56,996 nucleotides of DNA from Oligoflexales bacterium (GCA_023301465.1 JALZUQ010000036.1:1-56996), one strand, 5' to 3'. Positions 43,636 to 53,832 are shown, counted from the stretch's first letter. Made by a program: numbers and translations. The notes: generated from the letters alone by a model not told the origin.

Positions 43636-45684
43636 GTGGCAAAATTTTTTCCAGATGTTAAAAAAGAGAACATTACATTCATGAGTCACGGTGAGAAATT
43701 GTTTTATGAACAGTGTGCTGTGTCATTGTCAGATGAGTGGACAGTTCATTATTCAGTTGTTTTGTCTAGAAAAGAACAAGATAGAGGTGTTCGTGACAAT
43801 GAAATGGACTTTATCTTATACCACCCTCGCCATGGCCTTGTCGTCGCAGAGGTAAAAGGTGGAAAGATTTCTTACAATCCTACACAAAGAAAATTTTATT
43901 CAGAAAATAGATATGGAAAAGTTTTTGGTATCAAAAACCCATTTCAACAATCTCAAGCATTTAAAGGAAGACTGATTAGTGCTTTGAGTTTTGATAAAAT
44001 CAGAGTGCCTGTATCATATATGGTGGTACTACCAGATATTGACAGTGAATTCCTAGGTAATGCTTCATTTCAATCTATGGAAACCGTTGTTCATCGTGGT
44101 CATTTTGAGCAATTAGAATCTAAAATTAAACAAATCGTTAGTCAGAGTCAACCTGAACGATTTATGAAATTTAAAGATCAAAAAAACGAAATCAATCATT
44201 TTTTTAACGGTAAATATTTCAAAGCTGAAGTTAATCTTAGAGACTATATTGAACTTCAGTCTGAGCGTGTAACAGATATTGAATTAATTCAATCATCTTT
44301 TATCACTCCCATTGCTAGTCAAAAGCGTGTTGCTATTGAAGGTGAAGCCGGAACGGGTAAAACTCTTCTTGCGAGTCAGTTGGCAAAACATTTCTCTGTT
44401 GAACAAACAGGTTCAGACTCTAAAAATATTTTGTTTTTATCTCCAAATGAGTATGTAAATCGTCAATTAATAGAAGATCTTCCAAAAAATGTCACAGTAA
44501 AGACTTTTCTTGAACTATCAAAAGATTTTGGGATAGATCTCTTAAAACAGCCAACAGAAACAACATCTATTGATGAAACATCAAAAGATGACTGGCAACA
44601 GTTTAAAGCACCAGAACTATTAATGGAAAAAATCCAAAAAGGTTCATTACGATATGATGTAATCATTAGTGATGAATCTCAAGACATTCAACCTTTATGG
44701 TGGGAACCTATCGAATCATTACTTTCAGGTGATGACAGTAACTTATATGTCTTTTTTGATCGTAATCAAGGTGTTTTTGCTCAAGATGAGTTTGAGCCTG
44801 AGAGTGTGCTTCCAAAAGTAAATAGTTTTTTTCCGTTAGTTCAAAACTACCGAACCACGAAAGAGATTTCACAATTTGCTGAAAAATTTAAACCTGAATC
44901 TGCAAGTTTTAAGAATCATGTAGACCGTATTGGTATGGTTCCAAAGGTTATCACTTATAAAAATACTGCGGATGCTCAAGCAAAATTAACTGAATTAATG
45001 AAAGAGTTAGATTCTCAAGGGCTTCGAAGCGGAGATTTAGCGGTTTTAAGTGCAAGAAAGACAGACCATGAAGTTTCAGTTTTGTCTGGGATTCAAAAAC
45101 TTGGACCTTATAAGATAGATCATTTGCAAAAGAGAAAATCTAAGCAAAAAGAGCTTTACCAAAAAAACTCTTTACTTTGTTCAACCGTACAAGGGTTCAA
45201 AGGTCTAGAGTGTGAAGTAGGGGTATTAATTAATATAGATGAAAATAAGCTTAGTCTTGATAATGCTCTATTTAAAAGTTTGATGTATGTTGCAGCAACT
45301 CGTGCAAAGCACATGCTCTACGTTTTTGTCCAAGAAAAGTCAGAAAAATCTGACCGAATCCATAAAATTGTCGATAATATTGAATCCATTGGTTCAATTG
45401 TAGTCGATAAGAATCAAGAAACCAGTAATCACCTAGAGTCTGGTATCATTACATACTATGACCCTCAGAGGTTTGGGCTTGTGCAAGTCGCCTCTATGGC
45501 GAGTTCTAGCACAAATGAGGTCCTCTTTTTTCCCAATGATTTAGATGTTACAATTGGAGTAGGTGACCGAGTGAAGTTTAGGCTCAAAAACGTTCAAGGC
45601 AAAATGGCAATCGCATTTGATCTTAAAATTGTTTCTGAAGCAGCTTCCCAAGAAAATTCTGAACCAGTGGAGCTAGTTGGCTGA
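43636..45684 (+). CDS. NERD-domain superfamily-1 helicase with C-terminal cold-shock-like domain
   Basis: 682 aa, GTG 43636 with AAGGGG upstream. The N-terminal NERD domain (about 15-120: HGEKLFYEQ, NEMDFILYHPRHGLVVAEVKGG) is a nuclease-related fold with the D-x-n-E-x-K type acidic residues. An SF1/UvrD-like helicase follows: Walker A GEAGTGKT near 236-243, DESQD near 350, QNYRT, STVQGFKGLE and VAATRAKHMLYVF. The last 70 residues (from about 602) look like a cold-shock OB fold (GIITYYDPQRFGLVQV, EVLFFP, IGVGDRVKF). Cytosolic DNA or RNA processing is likely. Stop overlaps the protease gene by 1 nt. Confidence 0.82.
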   Translation: MAKFFPDVKKENITFMSHGEKLFYEQCAVSLSDEWTVHYSVVLSRKEQDRGVRDNEMDFILYHPRHGLVVAEVKGGKISYNPTQRKFYSENRYGKVFGIKNPFQQSQAFKGRLISALSFDKIRVPVSYMVVLPDIDSEFLGNASFQSMETVVHRGHFEQLESKIKQIVSQSQPERFMKFKDQKNEINHFFNGKYFKAEVNLRDYIELQSERVTDIELIQSSFITPIASQKRVAIEGEAGTGKTLLASQLAKHFSVEQTGSDSKNILFLSPNEYVNRQLIEDLPKNVTVKTFLELSKDFGIDLLKQPTETTSIDETSKDDWQQFKAPELLMEKIQKGSLRYDVIISDESQDIQPLWWEPIESLLSGDDSNLYVFFDRNQGVFAQDEFEPESVLPKVNSFFPLVQNYRTTKEISQFAEKFKPESASFKNHVDRIGMVPKVITYKNTADAQAKLTELMKELDSQGLRSGDLAVLSARKTDHEVSVLSGIQKLGPYKIDHLQKRKSKQKELYQKNSLLCSTVQGFKGLECEVGVLINIDENKLSLDNALFKSLMYVAATRAKHMLYVFVQEKSEKSDRIHKIVDNIESIGSIVVDKNQETSNHLESGIITYYDPQRFGLVQVASMASSSTNEVLFFPNDLDVTIGVGDRVKFRLKNVQGKMAIAFDLKIVSEAASQENSEPVELVG

Positions 45685-47096
45685 TGAAATTACGATTAAG
45701 ATATTGTGTTCTTTTAACTTTATTTTTATCGTGTACTGTCAACAAAAACCCCGAAGTAACCGGTACCTCTCAAGGTCCAAATATATTTGGAAATTCAACC
45801 GCTACAGGTAATTTCAACTTTAGTGGTTCTCAATGCCCCAATAAGTCTATAGACGCCCTAAGCCCAGTGGTAATCAAAAGGTTTAATAATGCTTCTGGCG
45901 GTTCTGAAGATATAAGGTTTATACCTTCAACCCTGAATAATACAAATTCACTTGAGTCTGTAGGTATTCAAAGCACGCTATATGCTTATGAAGAACAAAA
46001 AACCTGCTACGGCACCGACAAAAACTGTGTGTCCACTAAAATTCTCAGAGAACCCAAAAACTTAAACATCTGTAATGATATAGACTCATATGCTCGCGAT
46101 AGTAATGAGAGCATTGCTGTAAATGCAGCCGTAAATATCGACACAGCCTATGCATTTTACGATAGTGTAAGAGGCAGTCGTCCCCAATTACCACGAGCAC
46201 AACTCCTTGTGCACCCTGTCAAAACACTGAATGTTTATAAATCCCGGTCAGACCAAATACTTGTTGAATCAAAAAAAGTTGAGAACAACTTGGCGTTAAG
46301 CCCTAGTTTTTACGGTTTACCAACATTTATTATTTATAGAAAAAGTGAGAAAGCGATTCAAAAAAATTTTTGGAATGGTGCTTTTTTGACGGATTCTTTA
46401 TGGGCGTTAGGGCATGAAACGGGACACTTAATATTTCGTCAAAATGCCTTCAAAGGATTAAACTACCCGCAAAGGTTAGCTCACACAGAAATTGGAGCTT
46501 ATCTCCCAGAAAGTATTATAACAGGTGAGCCATCATTAATAGACTTTAATGGACTCCCTAGAACGGTATCATTTTATGATACGGTTTCTACTGTGAATGA
46601 GGCGTTTGCTGACCTTTATGGTCTATATGTTAACTCATCAAACGCCAGTGGTATTGACCGAATAAATTGTTTTGAAAAAAGAGATCCAACTCTAGACAGA
46701 TATTCGTCTAGCGGTTCTTTTAAAGTTCTGTCTAGCGATATTTTAGATGTGTTTTATTCTAGGCTAACAAGTGGTGAGTACAATTGTACGGAGCCATGGT
46801 TTCAAGATATTCATGATTTTGGTCAACCCATTGCTCATGGTATTCATAGTATTTTTGTGAGTGCAGTTGGAAACAATAGTGTTTCGTTAGCCGATAGGCT
46901 ATTAACTTGGGCAACAAATATTAATGATTTAGTCTCTAACAACGCAGAAGTTGAGCTAGATGCTCTTGTCTATCAAGGGGTAAAGGCTTCAGAGATAAAT
47001 TCTAGACTGAGTGCCACGCAATGCCAAACAATAAAAAGAGTTTTTCCAGCTTTTGAGCAAAAATGGACTAATGAAGGCAAGTTAAATTGTCAGTGA
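45684..47096 (+). CDS. lipoprotein zinc metallopeptidase (HExxH gluzincin-like)
   Basis: 470 aa. Signal peptide with lipobox LFLSC, lipid Cys at 17. Zinc motif HETGH at 244-248 and third ligand Glu306 in NEAFADLYG, 58 residues later. This order (HExxH plus E-x3-D) is that of M4-like and related gluzincins. Several Cys in the N-terminal part may form disulfides. It would cleave proteins or peptides at the periplasmic or outer face. The TGATG overlap couples it to the helicase gene, an unusual partner for an exported protease. Converges with the next gene, with 8 bp between stops. Confidence 0.72.
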   Translation: MKLRLRYCVLLTLFLSCTVNKNPEVTGTSQGPNIFGNSTATGNFNFSGSQCPNKSIDALSPVVIKRFNNASGGSEDIRFIPSTLNNTNSLESVGIQSTLYAYEEQKTCYGTDKNCVSTKILREPKNLNICNDIDSYARDSNESIAVNAAVNIDTAYAFYDSVRGSRPQLPRAQLLVHPVKTLNVYKSRSDQILVESKKVENNLALSPSFYGLPTFIIYRKSEKAIQKNFWNGAFLTDSLWALGHETGHLIFRQNAFKGLNYPQRLAHTEIGAYLPESIITGEPSLIDFNGLPRTVSFYDTVSTVNEAFADLYGLYVNSSNASGIDRINCFEKRDPTLDRYSSSGSFKVLSSDILDVFYSRLTSGEYNCTEPWFQDIHDFGQPIAHGIHSIFVSAVGNNSVSLADRLLTWATNINDLVSNNAEVELDALVYQGVKASEINSRLSATQCQTIKRVFPAFEQKWTNEGKLNCQ

Positions 47097-47104
47097 AAGT
47101 TACT

Positions 47105-48400
47105 CTATTCAGCTGCGACATCATCTAAAAACTGTTCATATGCAGATTTGTTTTTATCGAGATCTTTATTTTTGATGAGGTCTTGCAAAGCTTCTTCTTT
47201 TTGTTCTTCAGTTATTTCTTCTTCAAATATAGGCAAGCTATCTTCATCAAATGCAGGTTCATCTTCAAAAATCAATCCAAATGGATCAGCTGTCCATTCA
47301 GCTATACTAGCACTTCCGTACAATAAAAGCCCCGGTACTACAAAGTATGAAAAAGAAATCTCCTCTAGTGAGCTAGTCCATGTTTCTGGCCATCTAGAGC
47401 TGAGCTTTTGAGAGATCCATTCGAGTTTTGTTCGACTCAGGGTTTTTGCTAGTTGTTTTTCATCAATATCACTTTCAGAGAAGTGTTGCTTGTAGACTTG
47501 CAAAAGAGCAGCAGTTCTTCTTCTCTCATGTCGTAACCAAGGAGTTCTCATCCAAGATAATACTCCAGACTTTGAGTTTTTGATTTCTAAATCGAATACC
47601 TTTAATCGTTCTTCGAGATGACTGATAACTTGTGATGGTTGATGAAAGTTTTCTAGATAAAATGACAGGTTTTTTACTTGTAGGGTTTTTTGGTCTTGGA
47701 CATTTTTAAAACCAAAAAATCGGCTACTGTTCAAAGCCATAGTGGTTAGTTTTGAGCTAATAATATCATCGAGTACAATATCGTTATATACAATATCATT
47801 ACGGTGCTTGTAGAGGCTATTAACCATATAATTGATAAGTGAAGAAGGTCTCACTAAATAGATTCGGTTATACCATTTTTTTAATTTTAAAATGTACCAT
47901 CTTTGCGTAAACACAATTTCTAGAACAATTTGCTCTATTGAGGTTAATTTAGCTTTCTTTTTAAGAAGAAGCTCATCTATTCCACCTTCCATTAATCGTT
48001 CAACCACTTTAATAACGGTTTTTGGAGATGTTTTACTATAGAGGTGTTTAAGTGTAAGACCTACAAACGGTAAACTCTCAATTGCTCCAAGAAAACGTTG
48101 AATATTGATATCCCGTGGTTCACTCTTAAAAACTTCAAGCATCTTAAGAGATTCATCACTGGACATCTTTAACCGTGTTTGCATCACATAAACAAGCTTA
48201 GCTTCATTGATAGGTAAGTGCTCGGTTTCTTTTGTAAGTTTAAATAACGCATCCAGTTTACGTTTACTAAGGTCCTGAGCTTGAGACTCAGACATTCCGC
48301 TTAATACATGGTGACGTTTAATCCACTCACAGCTATCAGCTTTGACTGTCGAAACGAAAAGAAACCCTAGAAGGATAGAAATATAGATTTTATGATTCAT
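47105..48400 (-). CDS. exported hypothetical protein
   Basis: 431 aa from ATG 48400. A longer frame to ATG 48448 is unlikely because its first codons lie in the preceding terminator. Signal peptide of about 22 residues (STVKA-DSC). The mature part is mostly helical, with many Leu/Lys/Glu and a segment around residue 375 (ISFSYFVVPGLLLYGSASIAEW) that could be a membrane span. The tail is very acidic (EDEPAFDEDSLPIFEEE) and ends with a Lys-rich repeat (KNKDLDKNK). No motif recognised. Periplasmic or membrane-associated. Confidence 0.6.
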   Translation of the reverse strand: MNHKIYISILLGFLFVSTVKADSCEWIKRHHVLSGMSESQAQDLSKRKLDALFKLTKETEHLPINEAKLVYVMQTRLKMSSDESLKMLEVFKSEPRDINIQRFLGAIESLPFVGLTLKHLYSKTSPKTVIKVVERLMEGGIDELLLKKKAKLTSIEQIVLEIVFTQRWYILKLKKWYNRIYLVRPSSLINYMVNSLYKHRNDIVYNDIVLDDIISSKLTTMALNSSRFFGFKNVQDQKTLQVKNLSFYLENFHQPSQVISHLEERLKVFDLEIKNSKSGVLSWMRTPWLRHERRRTAALLQVYKQHFSESDIDEKQLAKTLSRTKLEWISQKLSSRWPETWTSSLEEISFSYFVVPGLLLYGSASIAEWTADPFGLIFEDEPAFDEDSLPIFEEEITEEQKEEALQDLIKNKDLDKNKSAYEQFLDDVAAE

Positions 48401-48436
48401 ACCCCTATTATGGGCTACCTTGGTATGAAAATCAAA

Positions 48437-48461
48437 AAACCCAGCCATAAAGGCTGGGTTT
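48437..48461 (-). terminator. Rho-independent terminator
   Basis: Perfect 10-bp stem AAACCCAGCC (48437-48446) and GGCTGGGTTT (48452-48461), loop ATAAA, with Ts on the minus strand. It lies 30 bp past the stop of the gene at 48491-49129 and overlaps the spurious first codons of the next frame. Confidence 0.9.
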
Positions 48462-48490
48462 GAATTTTTAAAGCTTAGAAAGGTCTAAGA

Positions 48491-49129
48491 TTATAAGAAA
48501 CACTGTGCTGCTTGAGCTGCATAACCAGTTTGTCTTGCGTTATCAAAATAAGTTGTTTTGAGAACATTCTCGCCATTAGCAATAGCTTCAGAGTTAGATT
48601 CTGACTCTGCTCTTGCTTTTGCTTGCATAAATAGATCAACAAATCGTTTTGTTGCTGCAAGTGATGAAGGGTCTGCCCATACATCTTTGCTGATTTCATT
48701 GCTTACTGCTTCAACAAAAGCGGCGTCAATCTCAGAATTTTCAAAAGTATAACCTGCTTCTTCTAATGCAGTCTCTAATAATCCAACAAACTCAGAGCTG
48801 GTAACATCACCGTCAACGGAGATTTCTTCTTGGCCAAGCTCTTGTTGGTAGTATTTAACCCCTTGGTACTCTTGTGTAGAACCACTTTTTGAAAAAGAGT
48901 CTTTAAAAGAAGGTAAGGCTTTTGAGTTCAATGAAGAAGCCTTAGAAGATATTCCAGGAATTGCTTGAATGCTCATGCTTCCTGCTGCGTTAACTTTGCT
49001 TGGGCTAGTTACGGCACCAGTTGACGTCTTTGCAGACCCAGTAGCTCTTGTAGGAGCTGTTTTAGATGCTTGTGAGTAAGCTAATGTGCTTAAGCCTAAT
49101 GTGGCTGCGATTATAAGGGTACGTTTCAT
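48491..49129 (-). CDS. exported hypothetical protein
   Basis: 212 aa. Signal peptide of about 19 residues (TLAYS-QAS). The first 70 mature residues are Ser/Thr/Ala-rich and look disordered. The C-terminal 120 form an acidic helical domain (VGLLETALEEAGYTFENSEIDAAF, FVDLFMQAKARAES), ending in a lone Cys (AAQCFL). Has its own terminator. Divergent from the 1491-aa exported protein, with which it might share regulation through the 190-bp gap. Family not recognised. Confidence 0.6.
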   Translation of the reverse strand: MKRTLIIAATLGLSTLAYSQASKTAPTRATGSAKTSTGAVTSPSKVNAAGSMSIQAIPGISSKASSLNSKALPSFKDSFSKSGSTQEYQGVKYYQQELGQEEISVDGDVTSSEFVGLLETALEEAGYTFENSEIDAAFVEAVSNEISKDVWADPSSLAATKRFVDLFMQAKARAESESNSEAIANGENVLKTTYFDNARQTGYAAQAAQCFL

Positions 49130-49251
49130 TAGGGGGGTTCCTCCAAAAGGGTTGAATAAAAAGTATATAATGTTGCTACATTTGTTGGATTAACATGTGC
49201 TATTTGTTTAGTCAACAAAAATCAGCTCTTTTTTCTTATTATCTATAAAGT

Positions 49252-49280
49252 TTGTTAAAATCATAAAATTATGATATAAT
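49252..49280 (+). promoter_or_regulatory. sigma-70 promoter of the 1491-aa protein gene
   Basis: TTGTTA (49252-49257), 17-bp spacer, TATAAT (49275-49280, perfect -10). Start of transcription near 49287, about 35 bp before the ATG at 49321. Confidence 0.75.
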
Positions 49281-49320
49281 TTTTAAATATAGTACAATAA
49301 TATGGTGGGTTTTTCATAGT

Positions 49321-52300
49321 ATGTTGAAATCACAGAATAAAATTTTAAGAGAGTCTCTAAGGTTGAACATATGGCTTCTAGCAAGCCTCCTTTTAACGAG
49401 CTTAAGCTTTATCAGTGTTCCTTATGCTTATTCACAATCAGCTAATCAACCAAAGAGCAACTCTGAATCTCCTAAAACAAAAAAGCCTAAAATAGATGAG
49501 TCTAAGTTTAACGAGCTTCTTAGAGTGATTTTAGAAATCTCTGAGCTTAAGGACCTTGAATCAGAAGGGCAAATTTCTCACTTCACAATGGTGGAGTTAA
49601 ATGAAGGTTCCGACATTAATCAGAGTCAAGATAATATTTATAAGCTTGATGATGCTCTTTTTCGAGACCCTCGCGGTTTAGGGGCACAGTTTGGAACATT
49701 TTTGGTGAATCCTGAAGAGGTTTTTAAATCATACAAAACTAGCTTTGTCTTGGATGAGAACTCTACAAATAAAAGAACTCATGTAATTGAGCAAGAAACA
49801 GAACGACTTGCTGAGATTATAAAGACATCAAGTGGTCCAGATGATGATGGCGATCGTATGACTCCAGCAAAAAAACAAGAGGCACTAGACGATCTTGCGT
49901 TTAGTATTGATCTTGGAAACTATATCACAGCATCTAAGCATGCACTATTAAGGCAAACATTTTTAGCACCTACAAATCGCCAAAAAAGAGATTCTGCATT
50001 TAGACTGATGATTGGTTTAAATCATCGTGGCAGTTTGAATGTTTATAAAATCGCAAAACACTTTAGGGATAATCTTTATAGCTCATGTGAGAATTGGATG
50101 GTTTGTTATGACGCTTTGTCACACCTGGGAGAAATTGCTAATGCAAGTCCATCGTTAATATTGGATGAGGAATATCAGGCAAGATTAAAATCTTTATTTG
50201 AAGGTCTTAATCAAAAAGATGAATTTGTAGAGAAAATGCTTTTATACCGTTTGTCAATTATTACTGCTCAAGCAAAGTTTATGGAATTGACTGGCTTAAA
50301 TAGTCGTCACAGTCTTGGTCGTGAGCCTACACTAGCGTATCGTTTTATGAATGAAGACGACAAAAAAGAACAGATTGCAGAGAAGTCAGAAGAAATAAGA
50401 AACGCTATTAATAAAGCAATTGGTGAAAACTCATACTATGACGAGATGATTAAAATTCTTAAGCAAAAGTATGTAAGTCATTACCGTATGCAAGAAAGGA
50501 TTAAAAAGAGTAACAATCAAGCTGATCAATTAGAAGCTAAACTAGAAGAAATTACGAATGAACGAACAAGTTCTTTCATGGAATTGGTGAAGTCCACAAA
50601 AGAACAATGGGAAAAAAATGGTAAAAAAGAAAAAATTGAGATTCCATTATCTTCATTTACAGATAGTAAGGTTCTAATATCAGAGAAATTAGAACTCATT
50701 GAGGAAAAAGTAAAGCAAGAGTCTAGGTACACAATCAAAAATGAAATTGAAGCATTAAGAAATCCTAAAATTGAAATTACAGATTACGAGCTTATCGCTC
50801 AAGGAATGCGTGAACACATAGCGTATACAGAAGCAGGAAGACTTAGGCAGGACTTTAGAGGAATGATTCCTGATAAACTTCTCAACTCTGATAATTGGGA
50901 AAATGAAATTGCTAATAAAATTCAAGGGGCTTATACAAAATCCAAACTAGGCAATGATCCGAAGTACATATATGCGGTTGAGGCGATGCCTCATAATATT
51001 GCTCAAGGAATGTTGATGTCAAAGTATAATGTTGAAGGTATGCGTTATTACCTAAAACGTTTGGAGTCTGGTTGGCGACCTTTTCTTGCTGGGGTTCAAA
51101 AGTTAACAGGCTCTATTATTGAAAATAAATATCAGTTAAAAGATGAGCTTTTTAAACAAAAAGGTTTTGAACCATTGTCTATTTTATTCTCTCTTGTTTA
51201 TTATTCAAAGTGGGAATTATCCATGGGTCATCGTGAGGAATGGAAAGAAACGGCACAAAAATTCATGTTGGCATTGGTGGAATCTTCTAAGAAAAATAAA
51301 GATCTACCTTCAGCCAAAGAAATGATGCGTATGATGAACTCTGAATTTTTGGTGAAGCAATTTGGATTGTTAGATCTTAAGTTTGAGCACAATGTGAGTA
51401 TTGTAGAAAAAGCAATAGATAATCTTGGTTTAAATGTTTTTCAAGGTAGTCCAAAGTTTGCAAACGCTGAAATCATGGACATTGAAAAATGGGTAAATGT
51501 CAATATCCCTGGCTTTGAGTCTATTGGTTATCAATATCAAAAAATAGTAGATATTCAGACTAGGTTTTTGATTGAGCTTAATAAAATGCAAGCAATTCAA
51601 GATGAACACAGCCAAGCCGAAGTAGCTGAAAAAGTAATGAAACCTTTAATGCGAAGCTATATGCAAAGGATTTTAGCATTTAATTGTTATGGGTTTTGGA
51701 TGCCTATTGGTGAGCAGGGAAAACTCATTACAAATCCTAAGCATATGCGTACATTTTTATTAGGTTTCGATGAACACCGTAAGTACTTTGAGTCTAAACA
51801 TGATTGGCAAAGATACTACCAGATGCCTGAAGACAAAGACGGTGAAAGGTTTATTGATAAAAAGTTTGATTTAGCACAAGTTTGTGCTGGGTATACTCTA
51901 GAAGAAAAAGCTCAGCTTGAAAAAGATGGAGAGAATCCGCTGATTCATGCAATGAAAAATGTTGAAAACCGTGTGAATGCATATTTAAGCTACCAAGAAG
52001 AAAAGTTATTTCCAAAAACGGACTTATTGATTTGGGCTCAGCAAGCGATGAAAACAAGTGCGATGATGGCTCCTGTACTTGTGGCAATGTCTGGTGTGAG
52101 TCTGGTCAATGGTTTTATTAGGTCTGCAACGACTAATACAGCGATTAAAAGAGTGAGTGGTCGTGCTTTATATAAGTATGCTCTTCAGCATCCAATGAAT
52201 AGGGTGCGTAGAACTCTGAACTTAGTTCCAAAAATAATCGGTCGTTCTGGAGTAAGTAAGAAATTTATGTATAGCTTCTCAGTTAAACCAGCTATGAAAG

Positions 52301-53796
52301 CATCAAAATGGTTCAGTGGTTCATTGTGGAATTTAACTCTCTTTATGGGGCTTAATAATGCAACTATGGCAATGATTCATGATGTGGTGAAGCCTGTGTT
52401 AGAGCCTATGTTTGAGAAATACGGTATTGATCGTGAAATGATGGATGCATGGTTTCCAAGTCATAAATTTATGGATTGGCGTAAGAATGAGTCAACTTGG
52501 CAGAACTTTAACCGTAACTTTGGGGCATCATACGCCACAGGTTTACCACTCTTCATGGCAATTCCATTGTTTCATGGACTAGCCTTAAGGCAAATTCATT
52601 ATCGTAATATTTGGGGACGTGCTTCAACAACTTGGTATGGAGTTGGTTTGAGCAGACGTTCTATCTTTTATTCACAGCTCAAAAAAATGAAGCTTCACAA
52701 TACAGGTCTTTTGGCAAAATTAGATGTGAATTTTGGTCGTCACCCAAACTTAGTTGGATTGCTAGAGGCACAGATTACTCATAAAGGTTTTTTGAGGCTT
52801 CCAAGAAATGGAACGGCTTTGGAGTTTAACCCAATCGGTCTGTCAACTACAGAGCATGTTGCTTATGCATCACTACCTGCTGCATATCAGTTCGGTTTGT
52901 TTTTAGGGACGCCATATGCATATCGTGCAGCAATGAAAAATGGCTCAATCACCAAAGAGAAGTTACGTGCTTTTTTTGCGGGTGAAGCAATTGACGAATC
53001 TAACTTTTTAGATATTGATGTTTTTCAAGGTTGGAATGTATTTTGGAAAAAAGATGTCATTCAATCGGCTACTTTCACAGGTGTTTTTAGTTTGATGGGA
53101 ATGTATAGCCATAGATCTACGAGAAGAACTCAAGTGAAAAACATCATTTCTGGTGAAAGAATCAAGAATAATAATGGTCAAGACCAAAGATTGTTAGAAC
53201 ACTATAGACGTGGTGGAAGTGACCCTTTTAAAGTATTAAAATTAAAAAAACCTAAGCCAAAAGCAGTGAAAAAAGCAGTTAAAGAAAATACAAGTATTTA
53301 TTCTGAAACTCAAATTGAAAATGCTCTTTATGCTGCTTCGAGCACTTCTAAGATTTCTACGTCTCAGCTTAATAAAATGGCCGATATTATGAGAAGTCCA
53401 GCCAAGCTACAAGAGTATATGACGAAAGCAAATCAGCCATCATCTATATATGAGTTGTTTGGTTTGGAAAAGCCAACTCTTAATGAGTTAGTAAAAGCAG
53501 AAAATGGTAAAATGGATTTATTTGAAGGGAAATTTAAAGAGAAGTCTTTAAATGATCGTCTTGCAGATGCCTTAGCATACCCACAATTTTCTTTTACAAA
53601 TAAAACGATAGAAATGTTTTTTAATCACTTAAGAACTGCAACACCCATCAGAGCAGCCGGTACAAAAATTGAAATGCCACTTTATCAATATCATATGGGA
53701 TATAAATTACAAAAAAGTGTTAGGCCAGTAGGTTGGTCTATGGGTAGGCATATTCGAAGAGTAGAAAAAATGGGATCTAGAATCAATCAGTATTAA
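49321..53796 (+). CDS. very large exported protein of unknown function
   Basis: 1491 aa. Signal peptide of about 38 residues (LLASLLLTSLSF, AYS-QSA) is followed by a Ser/Pro/Lys-rich linker. Residues 50-900 are helical and charged, with a coiled-coil stretch about 375-450 (rich in Lys/Glu/Gln). Residues 900-1270 contain about five hydrophobic segments (APVLVAMSGVSLVNGFI, WNLTLFMGLNN, GLPLFMAIPLFHGLAL, AAYQFGLFLGTPYAY, TFTGVFSLMGMY), which suggests insertion in a membrane. The C-terminal part has a basic KPKPKAVKKAVK stretch. No catalytic motif recognised. A DUF167 gene follows. An exported AAA+ gene is encoded convergently. The SD is poor (GGTGGG 11 nt upstream). Confidence 0.7.
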   Translation: MLKSQNKILRESLRLNIWLLASLLLTSLSFISVPYAYSQSANQPKSNSESPKTKKPKIDESKFNELLRVILEISELKDLESEGQISHFTMVELNEGSDINQSQDNIYKLDDALFRDPRGLGAQFGTFLVNPEEVFKSYKTSFVLDENSTNKRTHVIEQETERLAEIIKTSSGPDDDGDRMTPAKKQEALDDLAFSIDLGNYITASKHALLRQTFLAPTNRQKRDSAFRLMIGLNHRGSLNVYKIAKHFRDNLYSSCENWMVCYDALSHLGEIANASPSLILDEEYQARLKSLFEGLNQKDEFVEKMLLYRLSIITAQAKFMELTGLNSRHSLGREPTLAYRFMNEDDKKEQIAEKSEEIRNAINKAIGENSYYDEMIKILKQKYVSHYRMQERIKKSNNQADQLEAKLEEITNERTSSFMELVKSTKEQWEKNGKKEKIEIPLSSFTDSKVLISEKLELIEEKVKQESRYTIKNEIEALRNPKIEITDYELIAQGMREHIAYTEAGRLRQDFRGMIPDKLLNSDNWENEIANKIQGAYTKSKLGNDPKYIYAVEAMPHNIAQGMLMSKYNVEGMRYYLKRLESGWRPFLAGVQKLTGSIIENKYQLKDELFKQKGFEPLSILFSLVYYSKWELSMGHREEWKETAQKFMLALVESSKKNKDLPSAKEMMRMMNSEFLVKQFGLLDLKFEHNVSIVEKAIDNLGLNVFQGSPKFANAEIMDIEKWVNVNIPGFESIGYQYQKIVDIQTRFLIELNKMQAIQDEHSQAEVAEKVMKPLMRSYMQRILAFNCYGFWMPIGEQGKLITNPKHMRTFLLGFDEHRKYFESKHDWQRYYQMPEDKDGERFIDKKFDLAQVCAGYTLEEKAQLEKDGENPLIHAMKNVENRVNAYLSYQEEKLFPKTDLLIWAQQAMKTSAMMAPVLVAMSGVSLVNGFIRSATTNTAIKRVSGRALYKYALQHPMNRVRRTLNLVPKIIGRSGVSKKFMYSFSVKPAMKASKWFSGSLWNLTLFMGLNNATMAMIHDVVKPVLEPMFEKYGIDREMMDAWFPSHKFMDWRKNESTWQNFNRNFGASYATGLPLFMAIPLFHGLALRQIHYRNIWGRASTTWYGVGLSRRSIFYSQLKKMKLHNTGLLAKLDVNFGRHPNLVGLLEAQITHKGFLRLPRNGTALEFNPIGLSTTEHVAYASLPAAYQFGLFLGTPYAYRAAMKNGSITKEKLRAFFAGEAIDESNFLDIDVFQGWNVFWKKDVIQSATFTGVFSLMGMYSHRSTRRTQVKNIISGERIKNNNGQDQRLLEHYRRGGSDPFKVLKLKKPKPKAVKKAVKENTSIYSETQIENALYAASSTSKISTSQLNKMADIMRSPAKLQEYMTKANQPSSIYELFGLEKPTLNELVKAENGKMDLFEGKFKEKSLNDRLADALAYPQFSFTNKTIEMFFNHLRTATPIRAAGTKIEMPLYQYHMGYKLQKSVRPVGWSMGRHIRRVEKMGSRINQY

Positions 53797-53832
53797 ACGA
53801 GAAGACAGCAACAAATTAACGAAGGAGTATTT

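Noticed and set aside
48401-48448. N-terminal extension of the gene at 47105-48400
   Set aside because: Its first codons are the terminator of the previous gene, and the signal peptide starts properly at ATG 48400.
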